From Candidatus Babelota bacterium (GTDB lineage Bacteria; Babelota; Babeliae; Babelales; RVW-14): DNA of 48,959 nucleotides. Shown here piece after piece: positions 24,978 to 33,036 of the stretch. Under the pieces are notes generated by a model. The model did no database searches and was not told the DNA's origin. It saw only the letters and a program-made list of their open reading frames with translations. The DNA lies in contig JABCZU010000012.1 in the NCBI GenBank assembly GCA_013289515.1, forward strand, positions 1 to 48,959, written 5' to 3'. Position 1 is the first letter of the stretch. Each line of letters begins with the position of its first letter. Position numbers and translations under genes: made by a program.

Positions 24978-25695
24978 CCGCTGACTTGTATTCCTCATGC
25001 ATAGGTAGCTCACAGCCATCTTCTACTGTTGTGCCACCGTCTTCATCAGACATATCATTCAGCTGTAATTGGTCCGATTCTTCGTCTTTTCTGGCAAACA
25101 GCATTTCAATATCACTATAGCCACACTCTTGAGCGATGGTTAAGGCAGTCTTAAAACCCTGGTGAGGGCCGGTGGTTATATTCATCTGACGGTTGGCGCC
25201 GTGATCAAGCAATAATTGAACTATAGATTTTTTCCTGTTCGATACGGCTAATCCTAAAACATTCCACCCAAAGCTATTTACATCATCAACATCGGCTCCA
25301 GCCTGGATAAGGAGCTCTGCGACAAGCACATGACCACCTATCGTAGCCACCATCAATGGAGTAAGGCCTATGCCATCGCGACACGTAATGTCAGCATGAG
25401 CAGCAATCAATTGTGTAACATATGCACTGTTGCCAATGAAAGCAGCAAACAGTAACGCTGTATTGCCATCACAATCCAGCTCATCAACACTAATGGGCTG
25501 GTTGGCCTCATGGCGGGCCAATAATCGACGAACCATTGACTCTGTCCATAAGAAAGTGGGTAGTACCTGATTGTTGGCGATGCTAATACTTTCTTCTGCC
25601 GCTCCTGAATATTGCTGCATGGTGCCATGCAAACTGGCACAGGGTGCGTATAACGTTATACAAAGTACCCACATAATACTGCGCATCATATCCAT
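24928..25695 (-). CDS. exported ankyrin-repeat protein
   Basis: The 255-residue protein begins with a short signal-like segment (MRSIMWVLCITLYAPCASLH). Ankyrin repeats fill about residues 75-190: DGNTALLFAAFIGNSAYVTQ, IGLTPLMVATIGGHVLVAEL, FGWNVLGLAVSNRKKSIVQL and KTALTIAQECGYSDIEML. An acidic tail follows. The last 16 codons overlap the glycosyltransferase gene on the other strand. Either of two ATGs (25695 or 25689) can be used after AAAGGA. A host-directed binding role is inferred. Confidence 0.78.
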   Translation of the reverse strand: MDMMRSIMWVLCITLYAPCASLHGTMQQYSGAAEESISIANNQVLPTFLWTESMVRRLLARHEANQPISVDELDCDGNTALLFAAFIGNSAYVTQLIAAHADITCRDGIGLTPLMVATIGGHVLVAELLIQAGADVDDVNSFGWNVLGLAVSNRKKSIVQLLLDHGANRQMNITTGPHQGFKTALTIAQECGYSDIEMLFARKDEESDQLQLNDMSDEDGGTTVEDGCELPMHEEYKSAAISAQDSNQSTESAVE

Positions 25696-25746
25696 ACAAT
25701 CCTTTACAAGCAGGTTTTATATCAAAAGCAACCACCCTGCTATTCT

Positions 25747-25788
25747 ACGTTAAAAAATCTATCGAAAGAACAATCGTTATGGTATCGT
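25747..25788 (+). promoter_or_regulatory. conserved 24-base block and putative promoter, copy 1
   Basis: Bases 25747-25770 are identical to 28849-28872: both read ACGTTAAAAAATC then TATCGAAAGAA. In both, TATCGA is followed 17 bases later by TATCGT preceded by GG (here 25783-25788), placing transcription about 40 bases before the rightward gene. It could equally drive the divergent ankyrin gene, because a related CTTTCGATA word also lies upstream of trxB. Confidence 0.45.
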
Positions 25789-25833
25789 AGCAAAAAGGTT
25801 GATTCTAAAAACATATTTTAAAGCAGGAATCAT

Positions 25834-26487
25834 ATGAGAAAAGATATTGGTCCCAATAAATTATCTGATGTAAAAACCATCTACATACAAACCCATCTAC
25901 AAGGAACGGCCATTTTAGATGTCGGTTGTGGCCAGGGTCATTACAGCACTTGGCTAAAAATGCAACAGCCATCATTGAGCATCACTGCTATTGATCATCT
26001 AGTGTTACCGGATACGCAAGATTTTATGTATTTGCAGCTTGACCTAGAGCAGGCCATTCCATTACCAGACAACAGCTTTGATACCATTTTGGCGTTTGAT
26101 ATTATCGAACATATTGCACAAGAAGCATCGTTCATTAATCAGCTGCATCGCCTTTGCAAACCGGGTGGTATGCTTGTTGGCTCTGTGCCGCATGATAATG
26201 ATGCGTTCCTACCTGCTTACAATTTAACTTTTTATCATCGTAGCGATTTAACGCACAAACGTTATTACGTGCCAGCATCGCTAGAAAAGGCACTCAACAC
26301 TGCCGGCTTTAGCGTGGTTACACTTGATGGTAAGGGCGGTGTGTCGCCACAGGTTATCGCTGAATTTTTTCCAGCACCATTGCGCACTTTGGTAAAGAAG
26401 ACGGTTGGGCTCTTGCGCAGAGGGGGCATCATTAGAACCGATCGGTTACAGTCGGATCTTTTCTTTGTTGCAAAAAAAGTACATTAA
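25834..26487 (+). CDS. SAM-dependent class I methyltransferase
   Basis: The 217-residue protein has the SAM-binding motif ILDVGCGQGHYSTWL (about 28-42), the acidic ribose-binding position in ITAIDHL, motif IV FDTILAFDIIEHIAQ and motif VI CKPGGMLVGSVPH, a Methyltransf_11-type enzyme. Substrate unknown; its place among glycosyltransferases makes a sugar or glycolipid acceptor plausible. A ribosome site (AGGAA) precedes the start. It converges with the DUF4143 ATPase gene, leaving three bases between stops. Confidence 0.8.
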   Translation: MRKDIGPNKLSDVKTIYIQTHLQGTAILDVGCGQGHYSTWLKMQQPSLSITAIDHLVLPDTQDFMYLQLDLEQAIPLPDNSFDTILAFDIIEHIAQEASFINQLHRLCKPGGMLVGSVPHDNDAFLPAYNLTFYHRSDLTHKRYYVPASLEKALNTAGFSVVTLDGKGGVSPQVIAEFFPAPLRTLVKKTVGLLRRGGIIRTDRLQSDLFFVAKKVH

Positions 26488-26490
26488 TGT

Positions 26491-27843
26491 TCATTCGAGA
26501 AGTAATTGCATTGCAGGGTTAAGCTCTAGATTTTTGTTACTCATTACCTTGGCGATTGCATATAATGGCAACGATTTAATTTTTTGGTATTCAGAGTAAT
26601 TTTGCGTTGAAAATCGCACACCATACAATGATGACGGATGACTCTCAAGAAAAAGCTGAAGGCTTTTTAATGTTTTACCAGGGCCACTTTTAACCTCAAT
26701 CGGGATTATACAATTCTTTTGTTGCATAAGATAGTCGACCTCTGCTGAACTTCCACGCGCCTCTCGATTCCAATAATAGATATTCCTTTTGGCATGAGGA
26801 TCATCATAGGCAAGCATCTCTTGCCCCACAAAGGCTTCAACCAGTGCACCTTTATTTATAAATTCATTATCTGGATCAGAAAGCCAACCAGCAATATCAA
26901 GATCCAATAACGCTTGGCTAAGAGCAACATCAAGAAAAAGTGTTTTGTAATCCTGGAGATCGATTTGCGCACCGAGAGGAGATCCTTGGCCAGCCGAATG
27001 AAATACTTTATGTACAACTCCAGCAGTAACTAAAAGATCAAGCGCTGGTGCCAACTCTCGCTTACGAAATTCTCCGTCAATAAGATTATATCTAAATTTT
27101 TTCCCGAGCTGCACTGGCACATTCTCAAAGATCAATTCTACATATTTTATCTGTAGCTTTTTGGCGTATTTACCAAAATCCTGTCGATACGAATCAAGAA
27201 TTGCCGCATGAACTTTTGCGCAATTGAGAGGATTTTTTGTTTCTTTCCAAAGCTGCACCGCTCGCGGCATGCCACCAAGCGCACAATAGTCACCTACAAG
27301 CGCAAGTGCCTTGTTATGCATAGCAGAGGCCATCTCCTTTTCAGGATCATGAGATAATATCTCTTTAAGTAAAATTGTGTAATTCAAGGCAACCAAGAAC
27401 TCAGCAAATGAAAGCGGAAACATATACAGCGATTGAACTCTTCCAACCGGCATGCCTACCTGTTCAATTGCAAAATCCAAAAGAGACCCAGCACCAATTA
27501 CATGAAGTTGTGGCATTTTTTCATAAAAGTATCGCAAGGCGATGATTGCTCGTGGCACCACTTGAATCTCGTCAATGAAGAGAAGGGTTTTCCCCGGATT
27601 TATGGGCTGCCGTATGATTGCTGAAAGCTGGGCAATCATTCTTTCCGGATCAAGATTTTTTTCAAAAATAGCATGTGCTTCGGGCGTTTCTTCTAAATTG
27701 ATTTCAACAAATTCTGGAAATGATTCTCCAAGCTTGCGAACAGAAAAAGTCTTCCCAACTTGTCGTGCCCCCCGCAGTAAAAGTGGCATCCTGTATTGGT
27801 CATCTTTCCATAAATGTAGATAATAATCGATCAGTCGCTTCAT
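26491..27843 (-). CDS. AAA_14/DUF4143 ATP-binding protein, copy 1
   Basis: The 450-residue protein has Walker A GARQVGKT at 25-32 and Walker B LLFIDEIQ at 87-94 in an AAA_14 domain. A winged-helix linker follows, and a C-terminal DUF4143 domain has a nuclease-like motif, EVDYLM...IPIEVKSG. It is a paralogue of the gene at 40988, with the same length and motif positions. These proteins are widespread in bacteria and archaea and have no settled function. AAGGAG lies five bases before the start. Upstream are GGTTAAAA repeats spaced 33 bases. Confidence 0.85.
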   Translation of the reverse strand: MKRLIDYYLHLWKDDQYRMPLLLRGARQVGKTFSVRKLGESFPEFVEINLEETPEAHAIFEKNLDPERMIAQLSAIIRQPINPGKTLLFIDEIQVVPRAIIALRYFYEKMPQLHVIGAGSLLDFAIEQVGMPVGRVQSLYMFPLSFAEFLVALNYTILLKEILSHDPEKEMASAMHNKALALVGDYCALGGMPRAVQLWKETKNPLNCAKVHAAILDSYRQDFGKYAKKLQIKYVELIFENVPVQLGKKFRYNLIDGEFRKRELAPALDLLVTAGVVHKVFHSAGQGSPLGAQIDLQDYKTLFLDVALSQALLDLDIAGWLSDPDNEFINKGALVEAFVGQEMLAYDDPHAKRNIYYWNREARGSSAEVDYLMQQKNCIIPIEVKSGPGKTLKSLQLFLESHPSSLYGVRFSTQNYSEYQKIKSLPLYAIAKVMSNKNLELNPAMQLLLE

Positions 27844-27852
27844 TTCGCTCCT

Positions 27853-27959
27853 TTTTAACCTAGAATATGTCTTACTCTAATTAGCTTTTGGTTAAAAATC
27901 AAGGATGTTTTAACACATTTTTGGTTAAAAGGCACGGTAGGCAAGCTAGAATTTGTCTA
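27853..27959. repeat. GGTTAAAA repeat cluster upstream of DUF4143 copy 1
   Basis: GGTTAAAA occurs at 27890-27897 and 27923-27930 (33 bases apart). Inverted copies are TTTTTAACC near 27852-27860 and TTTTAAC at 27908-27914. CTAGAATATGTCT (27860-27872) and CTAGAATTTGTCT (27947-27959) form an outer direct repeat. The arrangement looks like an operator array. Confidence 0.55.
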
Positions 27960-28796
27960 GTGCATGCCGTTACCAAATACCACTGCACCACAAGGATGAA
28001 TGGTCAACGAACCTCCACAGTTGCTAATAAGTGTATCAGCATCAATAAATACAGGTCTGGTCACCGTAACAGGAATACCTGCAGGGGCAGTTGCCAGCTT
28101 TTGTATTCTTGCCTGCCATTCGCCTTGCGCATCTTTGATTAGCTTTGCGATATCATGACGACCTACTTCTACTGCATGCGTCACCGCAGATCGAGAAATG
28201 CCATCTTTTTTATTCTGAATAATGCAGGGATTGGCACCTTCATTAAGCAACAATTCAACCATAGCTTTTTGACCAAAGGCGACTGCCCACATCAAAGCAG
28301 ACTTTCCCAAATTATCTTGAATATCAAGGCTGGCACCAGCGGCAATAAGCAATTTTACGATTCTTTGGTTGCCACGCATTGCTGCAGACATTAATGCGGT
28401 ATGCCCCGCACTACTTTTGTGATCAACGGTAACCCAAGCCGCAAGCAGTTTTCGCACAAGATCCTCACTTCCTATGAAGACTGCATAGTGCAATGACGTC
28501 TCTAGGTCGAGATCTAAAAGATCTATGGTGATATTTCTATCAATGGCATGGGCTGCCAACAATCGTTCCACAAGCGTAGCTCTATCACGCACTATAAATT
28601 GGAGTGTTGAATGACACCATACAAAATTGTTATGCCGCATCTCACGTATTTCGTCACCCTCCGGTGTGCGCATAATCTTGATGCCACATTGTTTGTATAG
28701 TTCATCTTCATATGCTTTTACCGCACCATCAAGCGTTACCTGTGATGCCTGGAAGGTTACACATGCCAACAACGCTACACTACGTACAAGGTTCAT
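27957..28796 (-). CDS. exported ankyrin-repeat protein
   Basis: The 279-residue protein has a short signal peptide (MNLVRSVALLACVTFQASQV), GAGGAG upstream, and ankyrin repeats at about residues 95-215: LETSLHYAVFIGSEDLVRKL, AGHTALMSAAMRGNQRIVKL, LGKSALMWAVAFGQKAMVEL and SRSAVTHAVEVGRHDIAKL. The repeats are close to consensus, suggesting recent selection. A host-target-binding role is inferred. It is divergent from the antitoxin-like regulator across the conserved 24-base block. Confidence 0.8.
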   Translation of the reverse strand: MNLVRSVALLACVTFQASQVTLDGAVKAYEDELYKQCGIKIMRTPEGDEIREMRHNNFVWCHSTLQFIVRDRATLVERLLAAHAIDRNITIDLLDLDLETSLHYAVFIGSEDLVRKLLAAWVTVDHKSSAGHTALMSAAMRGNQRIVKLLIAAGASLDIQDNLGKSALMWAVAFGQKAMVELLLNEGANPCIIQNKKDGISRSAVTHAVEVGRHDIAKLIKDAQGEWQARIQKLATAPAGIPVTVTRPVFIDADTLISNCGGSLTIHPCGAVVFGNGMH

Positions 28797-28848
28797 AGAA
28801 TCTCCTCAAAAAATATTTTTATAACAAACGCCATTACTCTACCATTTC

Positions 28849-28890
28849 ACGTTAAAAAATCTATCGAAAGAATATTCCTTGTGGTATCGT
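28849..28890 (+). promoter_or_regulatory. conserved 24-base block and putative promoter, copy 2
   Basis: The block 28849-28872 is identical to the one at 25747. TATCGA (28862-28867) and TATCGT (28885-28890) are again 17 bases apart. The downstream gene starts at 28930. Upstream in both cases lies a minus-strand ankyrin gene, so the whole divergent arrangement is duplicated. Confidence 0.45.
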
Positions 28891-28929
28891 AATGAGAGGT
28901 GCCTTCAAAAAGAAAGGATAAATTTTATT

Positions 28930-29385
28930 ATGGGAAAATTTGCTAAAGATCTTATGGCCGGTATGGCAGATGTCCTTGCTTATGCTAAGGGAGACACAAG
29001 CCGCGGTGTTGCAAGAACATATGTAAGCTTAGACATTGACATTGAAAATACGCGTAAAAAAATAGAGTTAACGCAGGAAGCCTTCGCTGATTTATTGTCT
29101 ATTGATGTTGAAAAGCTCAAAAAATGGGCCAAGCATATATCACGTCCAACTAAGCCTGCGTATGTTTTTTTAATGCTTATTGACAAGCATCCTGCCACCT
29201 TTAAAAAGATATTAAAGTCTTTGGACGATGAGCCTGTAGCAAAATCTACCAAAAAAAAGGTTGCTAAAAAGGTACCTGCTGTACCAAAGAGCATTCCAAA
29301 ACAACAAAAGATTCAACTGCCAAAGCCGATCAAGAACAGGCCGGTGCAGTATGCAAAATCATCCAAGCCCCCTAAAAAGAAATAG
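28930..29385 (+). CDS. XRE/NadS-like HTH regulator with lysine-rich tail
   Basis: The 151-residue protein starts MGKFAKDLMAGMADVLAYAK and contains a helix-turn-helix at about 38-85 (KIELTQEAFADLLSIDVEKL, KKWAKHISRPTKPAYVFLML) close to the HigA/NadS antitoxin type. The last 50 residues are a basic Lys/Pro tail (KKKVAKKVPAVPK, PPKKK). No toxin gene lies beside it. AAAGGA is 11 bases upstream. It may be an orphan antitoxin-derived regulator or a chromatin-like DNA-binding protein; the tail would favour nonspecific DNA or RNA contact. Confidence 0.65.
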   Translation: MGKFAKDLMAGMADVLAYAKGDTSRGVARTYVSLDIDIENTRKKIELTQEAFADLLSIDVEKLKKWAKHISRPTKPAYVFLMLIDKHPATFKKILKSLDDEPVAKSTKKKVAKKVPAVPKSIPKQQKIQLPKPIKNRPVQYAKSSKPPKKK

Positions 29386-29426
29386 GGCGCTCGCGATACA
29401 AAGCAACAAACATTAAGGCATATTAC

Positions 29427-30698
29427 ATGGATTTTATAAAAAAGCCCAAAATAGCCATCCTCACCCTACGCAACTCATATAATTATGGTGGCGTCCTCTC
29501 ATCACTAAAAGTTACGTATGAATTTTGTCAGCAGTACTTTGATCCAACCGTATTTTTCTTGGGCTTTGACGCCGACGTCGCCACCAGCATTCGCACTGGC
29601 AAATTCACCTCGTCAACCAAACCGCTCTCCTACTTTGGTATGAATTGCGTTGAGATCGGTGCTCGATGGGCATTTTGGGAGCCTGGTCATTATGCCTTCA
29701 CGCTGCCGGCATGGAAAAAGGCGCTCGAAGATTTTGATTATTTCTTTGTTGTCAGCGGCACGTGCATTGCCGCACATCCACTCGTTCAGCTTGGTAAAAA
29801 GTTTCCGCTGTGGATCGGCACGCCCTACAATGAAGACCGTACAGAACGAGTCAAGCAACTGAAGGGAATCCGTTACGCTATTGACAGGCTTGCGCAACAC
29901 CGTATGAACGTCATTGAAAAAGAAATTTTACAAAAATCAGATTTCATTTGGGCTATCAGCTCATATGCTCAACAGCGCTTTGGGCAGATCAGTGGGCGAT
30001 CGGATGCCAGGCTGACCCATTGTGGCTATCCAATTGATTGCTCGCAGATGACCCCTGTTCACAAAGGAAAAGAGAAAATCCTTGTTGTCGTTGGCCGCTT
30101 TAGCGATCCACGTAAAAATTTTGATATGCTCATGCGCGTCTTTGATACCTTGCACTACCGTATGCCCCAGATAAAATTATACGTGGTTGGCATGAAGCCT
30201 ACTAACCAGCAGCTGGCGCCTTATCGCAAGAAAAAAAGTTTTAATCGCATTGTCTTTACCGGCCAGGTAAGCAGTAACGATCTTAAAATGATTCTAGCAA
30301 GCGCATCGCTCATGCTCATCACCTCGCATCAAGAGGGGCTTGGCATCGTTGGCCTTGAGGCGCTCTTGCACGGTACACCGGTCATAGCAACTGACTGCGG
30401 CGGCACCAAAGACTATGTCATCAATGATATTACCGGCTACCTGGTTGGCGTTAATGATGATCAGGCAATGGTTGATAAGGCGTTATTCCTGTTATCCAAT
30501 CCAGATCGTCACGCGCATATGTCACTTAATGGCCAGCGATTTGTTAAGGAACATTTTTCCATTGATACTATTTATCAGTCGTTCAAGTATGGGTTGGGGA
30601 AAACGTACCCAGAGCTTGAGGAGTGGTTTATGCGGTGTGACCAGCAGGGACAGGGCGAAATAATTAAAGACAAGCAACCTACACAGCTTACTGCATAA
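29427..30698 (+). CDS. GT4-family glycosyltransferase
   Basis: The 423-residue GT-B enzyme has VVVGRFSDPRKNFDMLMRVF at the start of the C-terminal domain and the Glu-x7-Glu motif EGLGIVGLEALLHGTPVIAT, then DCGGTKDYV. The N-terminal domain begins KPKIAILTLRNSYNYGGVLS, typical of a Gly-rich acceptor-domain loop. The sugar donor is unknown. It follows the lysine-rich regulator by 41 bases. Its final codons are part of a terminator stem. Confidence 0.83.
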   Translation: MDFIKKPKIAILTLRNSYNYGGVLSSLKVTYEFCQQYFDPTVFFLGFDADVATSIRTGKFTSSTKPLSYFGMNCVEIGARWAFWEPGHYAFTLPAWKKALEDFDYFFVVSGTCIAAHPLVQLGKKFPLWIGTPYNEDRTERVKQLKGIRYAIDRLAQHRMNVIEKEILQKSDFIWAISSYAQQRFGQISGRSDARLTHCGYPIDCSQMTPVHKGKEKILVVVGRFSDPRKNFDMLMRVFDTLHYRMPQIKLYVVGMKPTNQQLAPYRKKKSFNRIVFTGQVSSNDLKMILASASLMLITSHQEGLGIVGLEALLHGTPVIATDCGGTKDYVINDITGYLVGVNDDQAMVDKALFLLSNPDRHAHMSLNGQRFVKEHFSIDTIYQSFKYGLGKTYPELEEWFMRCDQQGQGEIIKDKQPTQLTA

Positions 30699-30720
30699 GT
30701 TGCTTGTCTTTAAGATTTTT
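30664..30720. terminator. terminator overlapping the glycosyltransferase 3' end
   Basis: TTAAAGACAAGCAAC (30664-30678) and GTTGCTTGTCTTTAA (30699-30713) are perfect inverted copies with a 20-base loop, followed by GATTTTT. The left arm encodes the residues just before the C-terminus, and the stop codon is in the loop. It separates convergent genes. Confidence 0.75.
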
Positions 30721-31384
30721 ACTCTACGCTCCTGAGAACAATAACCAGTTGTTTATTGGCATCTTCTTCGATTGAAATGTAGGCTTTTTGTTTATGACAG
30801 AAAGATAGTTGCTCTCTATTAAGTTGCAGCGTAGCCTCTCTCTTCTGGTAGTCTATAGCCCGAATGGTAACAAGATGGTAGCAAATCCACGGGTATCCGC
30901 TACCCCAATTATCATCGGGTTCATATTTAACGAGCGGCACACCTATACTGTCTTCTGCCCTTCCAAGTGCTTCACTGCCCCTGCGAAAAATAGATGCTAC
31001 TCTATCGATATATCTCGGTGAACTTGTCGGTGAACTTGCACTTACTTTAAAGTTTTCCGTTAATAAGCGATATTGACATCTTACGCTAATATGGAAGGGG
31101 GTGTCATTATGTATCAACCCGACGTACCCAACGCATGCCCGTCTTAGATCTTCAGGTAGCGGCTTTGAAGGACGAAACTGCTCGCTCAGCCCGTCAAAGT
31201 TTGGTACATACGAAGACCCCTCCTTTGGCTCTTCAATACCAGCACGTTGCATTTGTTCATATACCTCCTGATTAGGGGCTTCTTGGACAACTGGTGCGCC
31301 CCCAGGTGGTCGTGCAGCTGGCTTAGCACTAAACATAGGTGTCGATAGTACGAGTGCGACGAGTAAAGATAGTATACGCTTCAT
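30719..31384 (-). CDS. exported protein of unknown function
   Basis: The 221-residue protein has a clear signal peptide (MKRILSLLVALVLSTPMFSA). A Pro-rich linker (KPAARPPGGAPVVQEAP) and a folded C-terminal part with Trp/Tyr-rich sequence (NWGSGYPWICYHLVTIRAID) follow. AGGAGG precedes the start. No domain is recognised. It is divergent from the AlbA_2 regulator; a ten-G tract lies about 95 bases upstream of its start. Confidence 0.65.
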   Translation of the reverse strand: MKRILSLLVALVLSTPMFSAKPAARPPGGAPVVQEAPNQEVYEQMQRAGIEEPKEGSSYVPNFDGLSEQFRPSKPLPEDLRRACVGYVGLIHNDTPFHISVRCQYRLLTENFKVSASSPTSSPRYIDRVASIFRRGSEALGRAEDSIGVPLVKYEPDDNWGSGYPWICYHLVTIRAIDYQKREATLQLNREQLSFCHKQKAYISIEEDANKQLVIVLRSVE

Positions 31385-31480
31385 AGCGCTTCCTCCTTAT
31401 ATAAAAAAATCACTGCCTTTTACGAGAACACCTCATTAAGCCAGTAATCATTATTAATTATTCTATTTGTATTATATTGC

Positions 31481-31490
31481 GGGGGGGGGG
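31481..31490. repeat. ten-base G tract in a divergent promoter region
   Basis: An uninterrupted run of ten G lies in otherwise A/T-rich sequence between the exported protein (start 31384) and the AlbA_2 gene (start 31638). Such tracts change length by slippage and can phase-vary promoters. Confidence 0.7.
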
Positions 31491-31537
31491 TAAAAGCAAG
31501 GGTTTTAGAAAATATTCGCAAATGCCTCCCGCGAACC

Positions 31538-31590
31538 AATTGGGTTGATTTATAATTTATTTTGACTCAATCAACTCAATTCACTATGAT
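31538..31590 (+). promoter_or_regulatory. promoter and operator of the AlbA_2 regulator gene
   Basis: TTGACT (31562-31567) and TATGAT (31585-31590) are exactly 17 bases apart. Inverted arms AATTGGGTTGATT (31538-31550) and AATCAACTCAATT (31569-31581) match at 12 of 13 positions, and the right arm fills the promoter spacer. Binding there would block RNA polymerase, suggesting autorepression by the winged-helix product of the downstream gene. Confidence 0.7.
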
Positions 31591-31637
31591 TGGAAAAGAT
31601 AACTCGAACCATACCTTTTTTAATCGAGGCTTTATTT

Positions 31638-33017
31638 ATGAAATATCCAGAGCAAGAATCTTCTCTTCTAGAATTCAAGAAAGAGATTCCCAAAAACGAG
31701 CAGATCATCAAAACGATTGTCGCATTTTGCAATCATAAGGGTGGCAAACTTATTGTCGGAATCGATAATGACGGAACCATTTCTGGCATTCATGAGGATC
31801 AAGTCCAGCAAGTGCTTGAATATGTAGAAAAATCTATCTATGAAGCAACACACCCAACAATCATTCCACTTGTCTATACACAAAAAATCGGTGATAAAAC
31901 CTTGCTTATTATTGAGGTGTTTCCCGGAAGCAATAAGCCTTACTTCATCAAATCTGAAGGCGCTGCCAAGGGAGTTTATATACGACTTGGTCGAAGTACA
32001 CTCCGTGCATCCACTGAAATAATTCAAGAGCTATCGTTCACGGCACGTGGCAGATCATTGGATCAAATGCCAGTGTATCACGCAAGCATAGAAGATTTGG
32101 ATGAAAAAAAAGTTCGTGATTTTTTGGCCAACAAAAAGGTTCCTATAACGTCCAACATCACACTAGAAACAGTACTGTGTGATTATCTGTTTGCCGTTCG
32201 AGAGCATACAAAGCTGTATCCAACAACCGCAGGCATACTACTTTTTGGCAAAAATCCTCAATATTTTTTTCCACAAGCGTATATCGTCTGTACTCATTTT
32301 GCGCACACGACCCTTACACACACAGACGTACTTGTAAGCAAAGATTTTACTGGTACTATTATGGAACAATTTTATGAAGCATACGATTTTGTTGGTCGCA
32401 GATTATCACATTTTTATGTTGTTAAGGGACCACGGCGTATTGATACGTTAGAACTTCCTATCGCAGCATTGCGTGAAGTTATGATTAATGCAATCGCACA
32501 CCGCAACTACCTCCTCTCTTCCCCAATAAAAATCGCTATTTTTGCGGATAGAATTGAAGTATATAGCCCAGGAGACTTCCCTGGACCATTAACACAAAAA
32601 AATCTTTTGCAGGGGCTTTCGTTCATTCGTAATAACACGGTATGCAAAGTATTAAAGGAGGTTGGTATCATTGAAGCATTTGGCATTGGCTTTACAACGC
32701 TCTTTCAACAATACGCAACAATGCATTTGACCACACCAGACGTTATTGAGGGAGAAAATTTTGTGAAGTGTGTTCTGCCACGCTCACATACTAAAACAAG
32801 AACCGCTGGGCAAGGTAATAGTGACGAAACAGAACGTATTATAAAATTATTCCAAACCGCAACAGCAATCACCATAAAAGACATCATTGAAAATCTACAT
32901 CTTACGCGAACAACAGCCGGAAGAAGATTAAAAGAGTTGGTGACCAAAAAGATTATCTCAAAAGTTGGTGATGGGAGGCTTTCACATTATATAAAAAATG
33001 ATAGCGTCGATAAATAA
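31638..33017 (+). CDS. AlbA_2/Schlafen-type putative transcriptional regulator
   Basis: From MKYPEQESSLLEFKKEIPKN (GAGG nine bases upstream) the product is 459 residues. It has an AlbA_2 domain (TIVAFCNHKGGKLIVGIDND, residues about 10-130), an HATPase_c_4-like domain (REVMINAIAHRNY, IEVYSPGDFPG, about 260-350) and a C-terminal winged helix (TIKDIIENLHLTRTTAGRRL). This is the architecture of the family often annotated as RecG-like or ATP-binding regulator; targets are generally unknown. A TTG at 31590 would start within the -10 and was rejected. Its end overlaps a possible upstream start of the next gene. Confidence 0.82.
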   Translation: MKYPEQESSLLEFKKEIPKNEQIIKTIVAFCNHKGGKLIVGIDNDGTISGIHEDQVQQVLEYVEKSIYEATHPTIIPLVYTQKIGDKTLLIIEVFPGSNKPYFIKSEGAAKGVYIRLGRSTLRASTEIIQELSFTARGRSLDQMPVYHASIEDLDEKKVRDFLANKKVPITSNITLETVLCDYLFAVREHTKLYPTTAGILLFGKNPQYFFPQAYIVCTHFAHTTLTHTDVLVSKDFTGTIMEQFYEAYDFVGRRLSHFYVVKGPRRIDTLELPIAALREVMINAIAHRNYLLSSPIKIAIFADRIEVYSPGDFPGPLTQKNLLQGLSFIRNNTVCKVLKEVGIIEAFGIGFTTLFQQYATMHLTTPDVIEGENFVKCVLPRSHTKTRTAGQGNSDETERIIKLFQTATAITIKDIIENLHLTRTTAGRRLKELVTKKIISKVGDGRLSHYIKNDSVDK

Positions 33018-33036
33018 TCACGATAGGACAAAAAAC

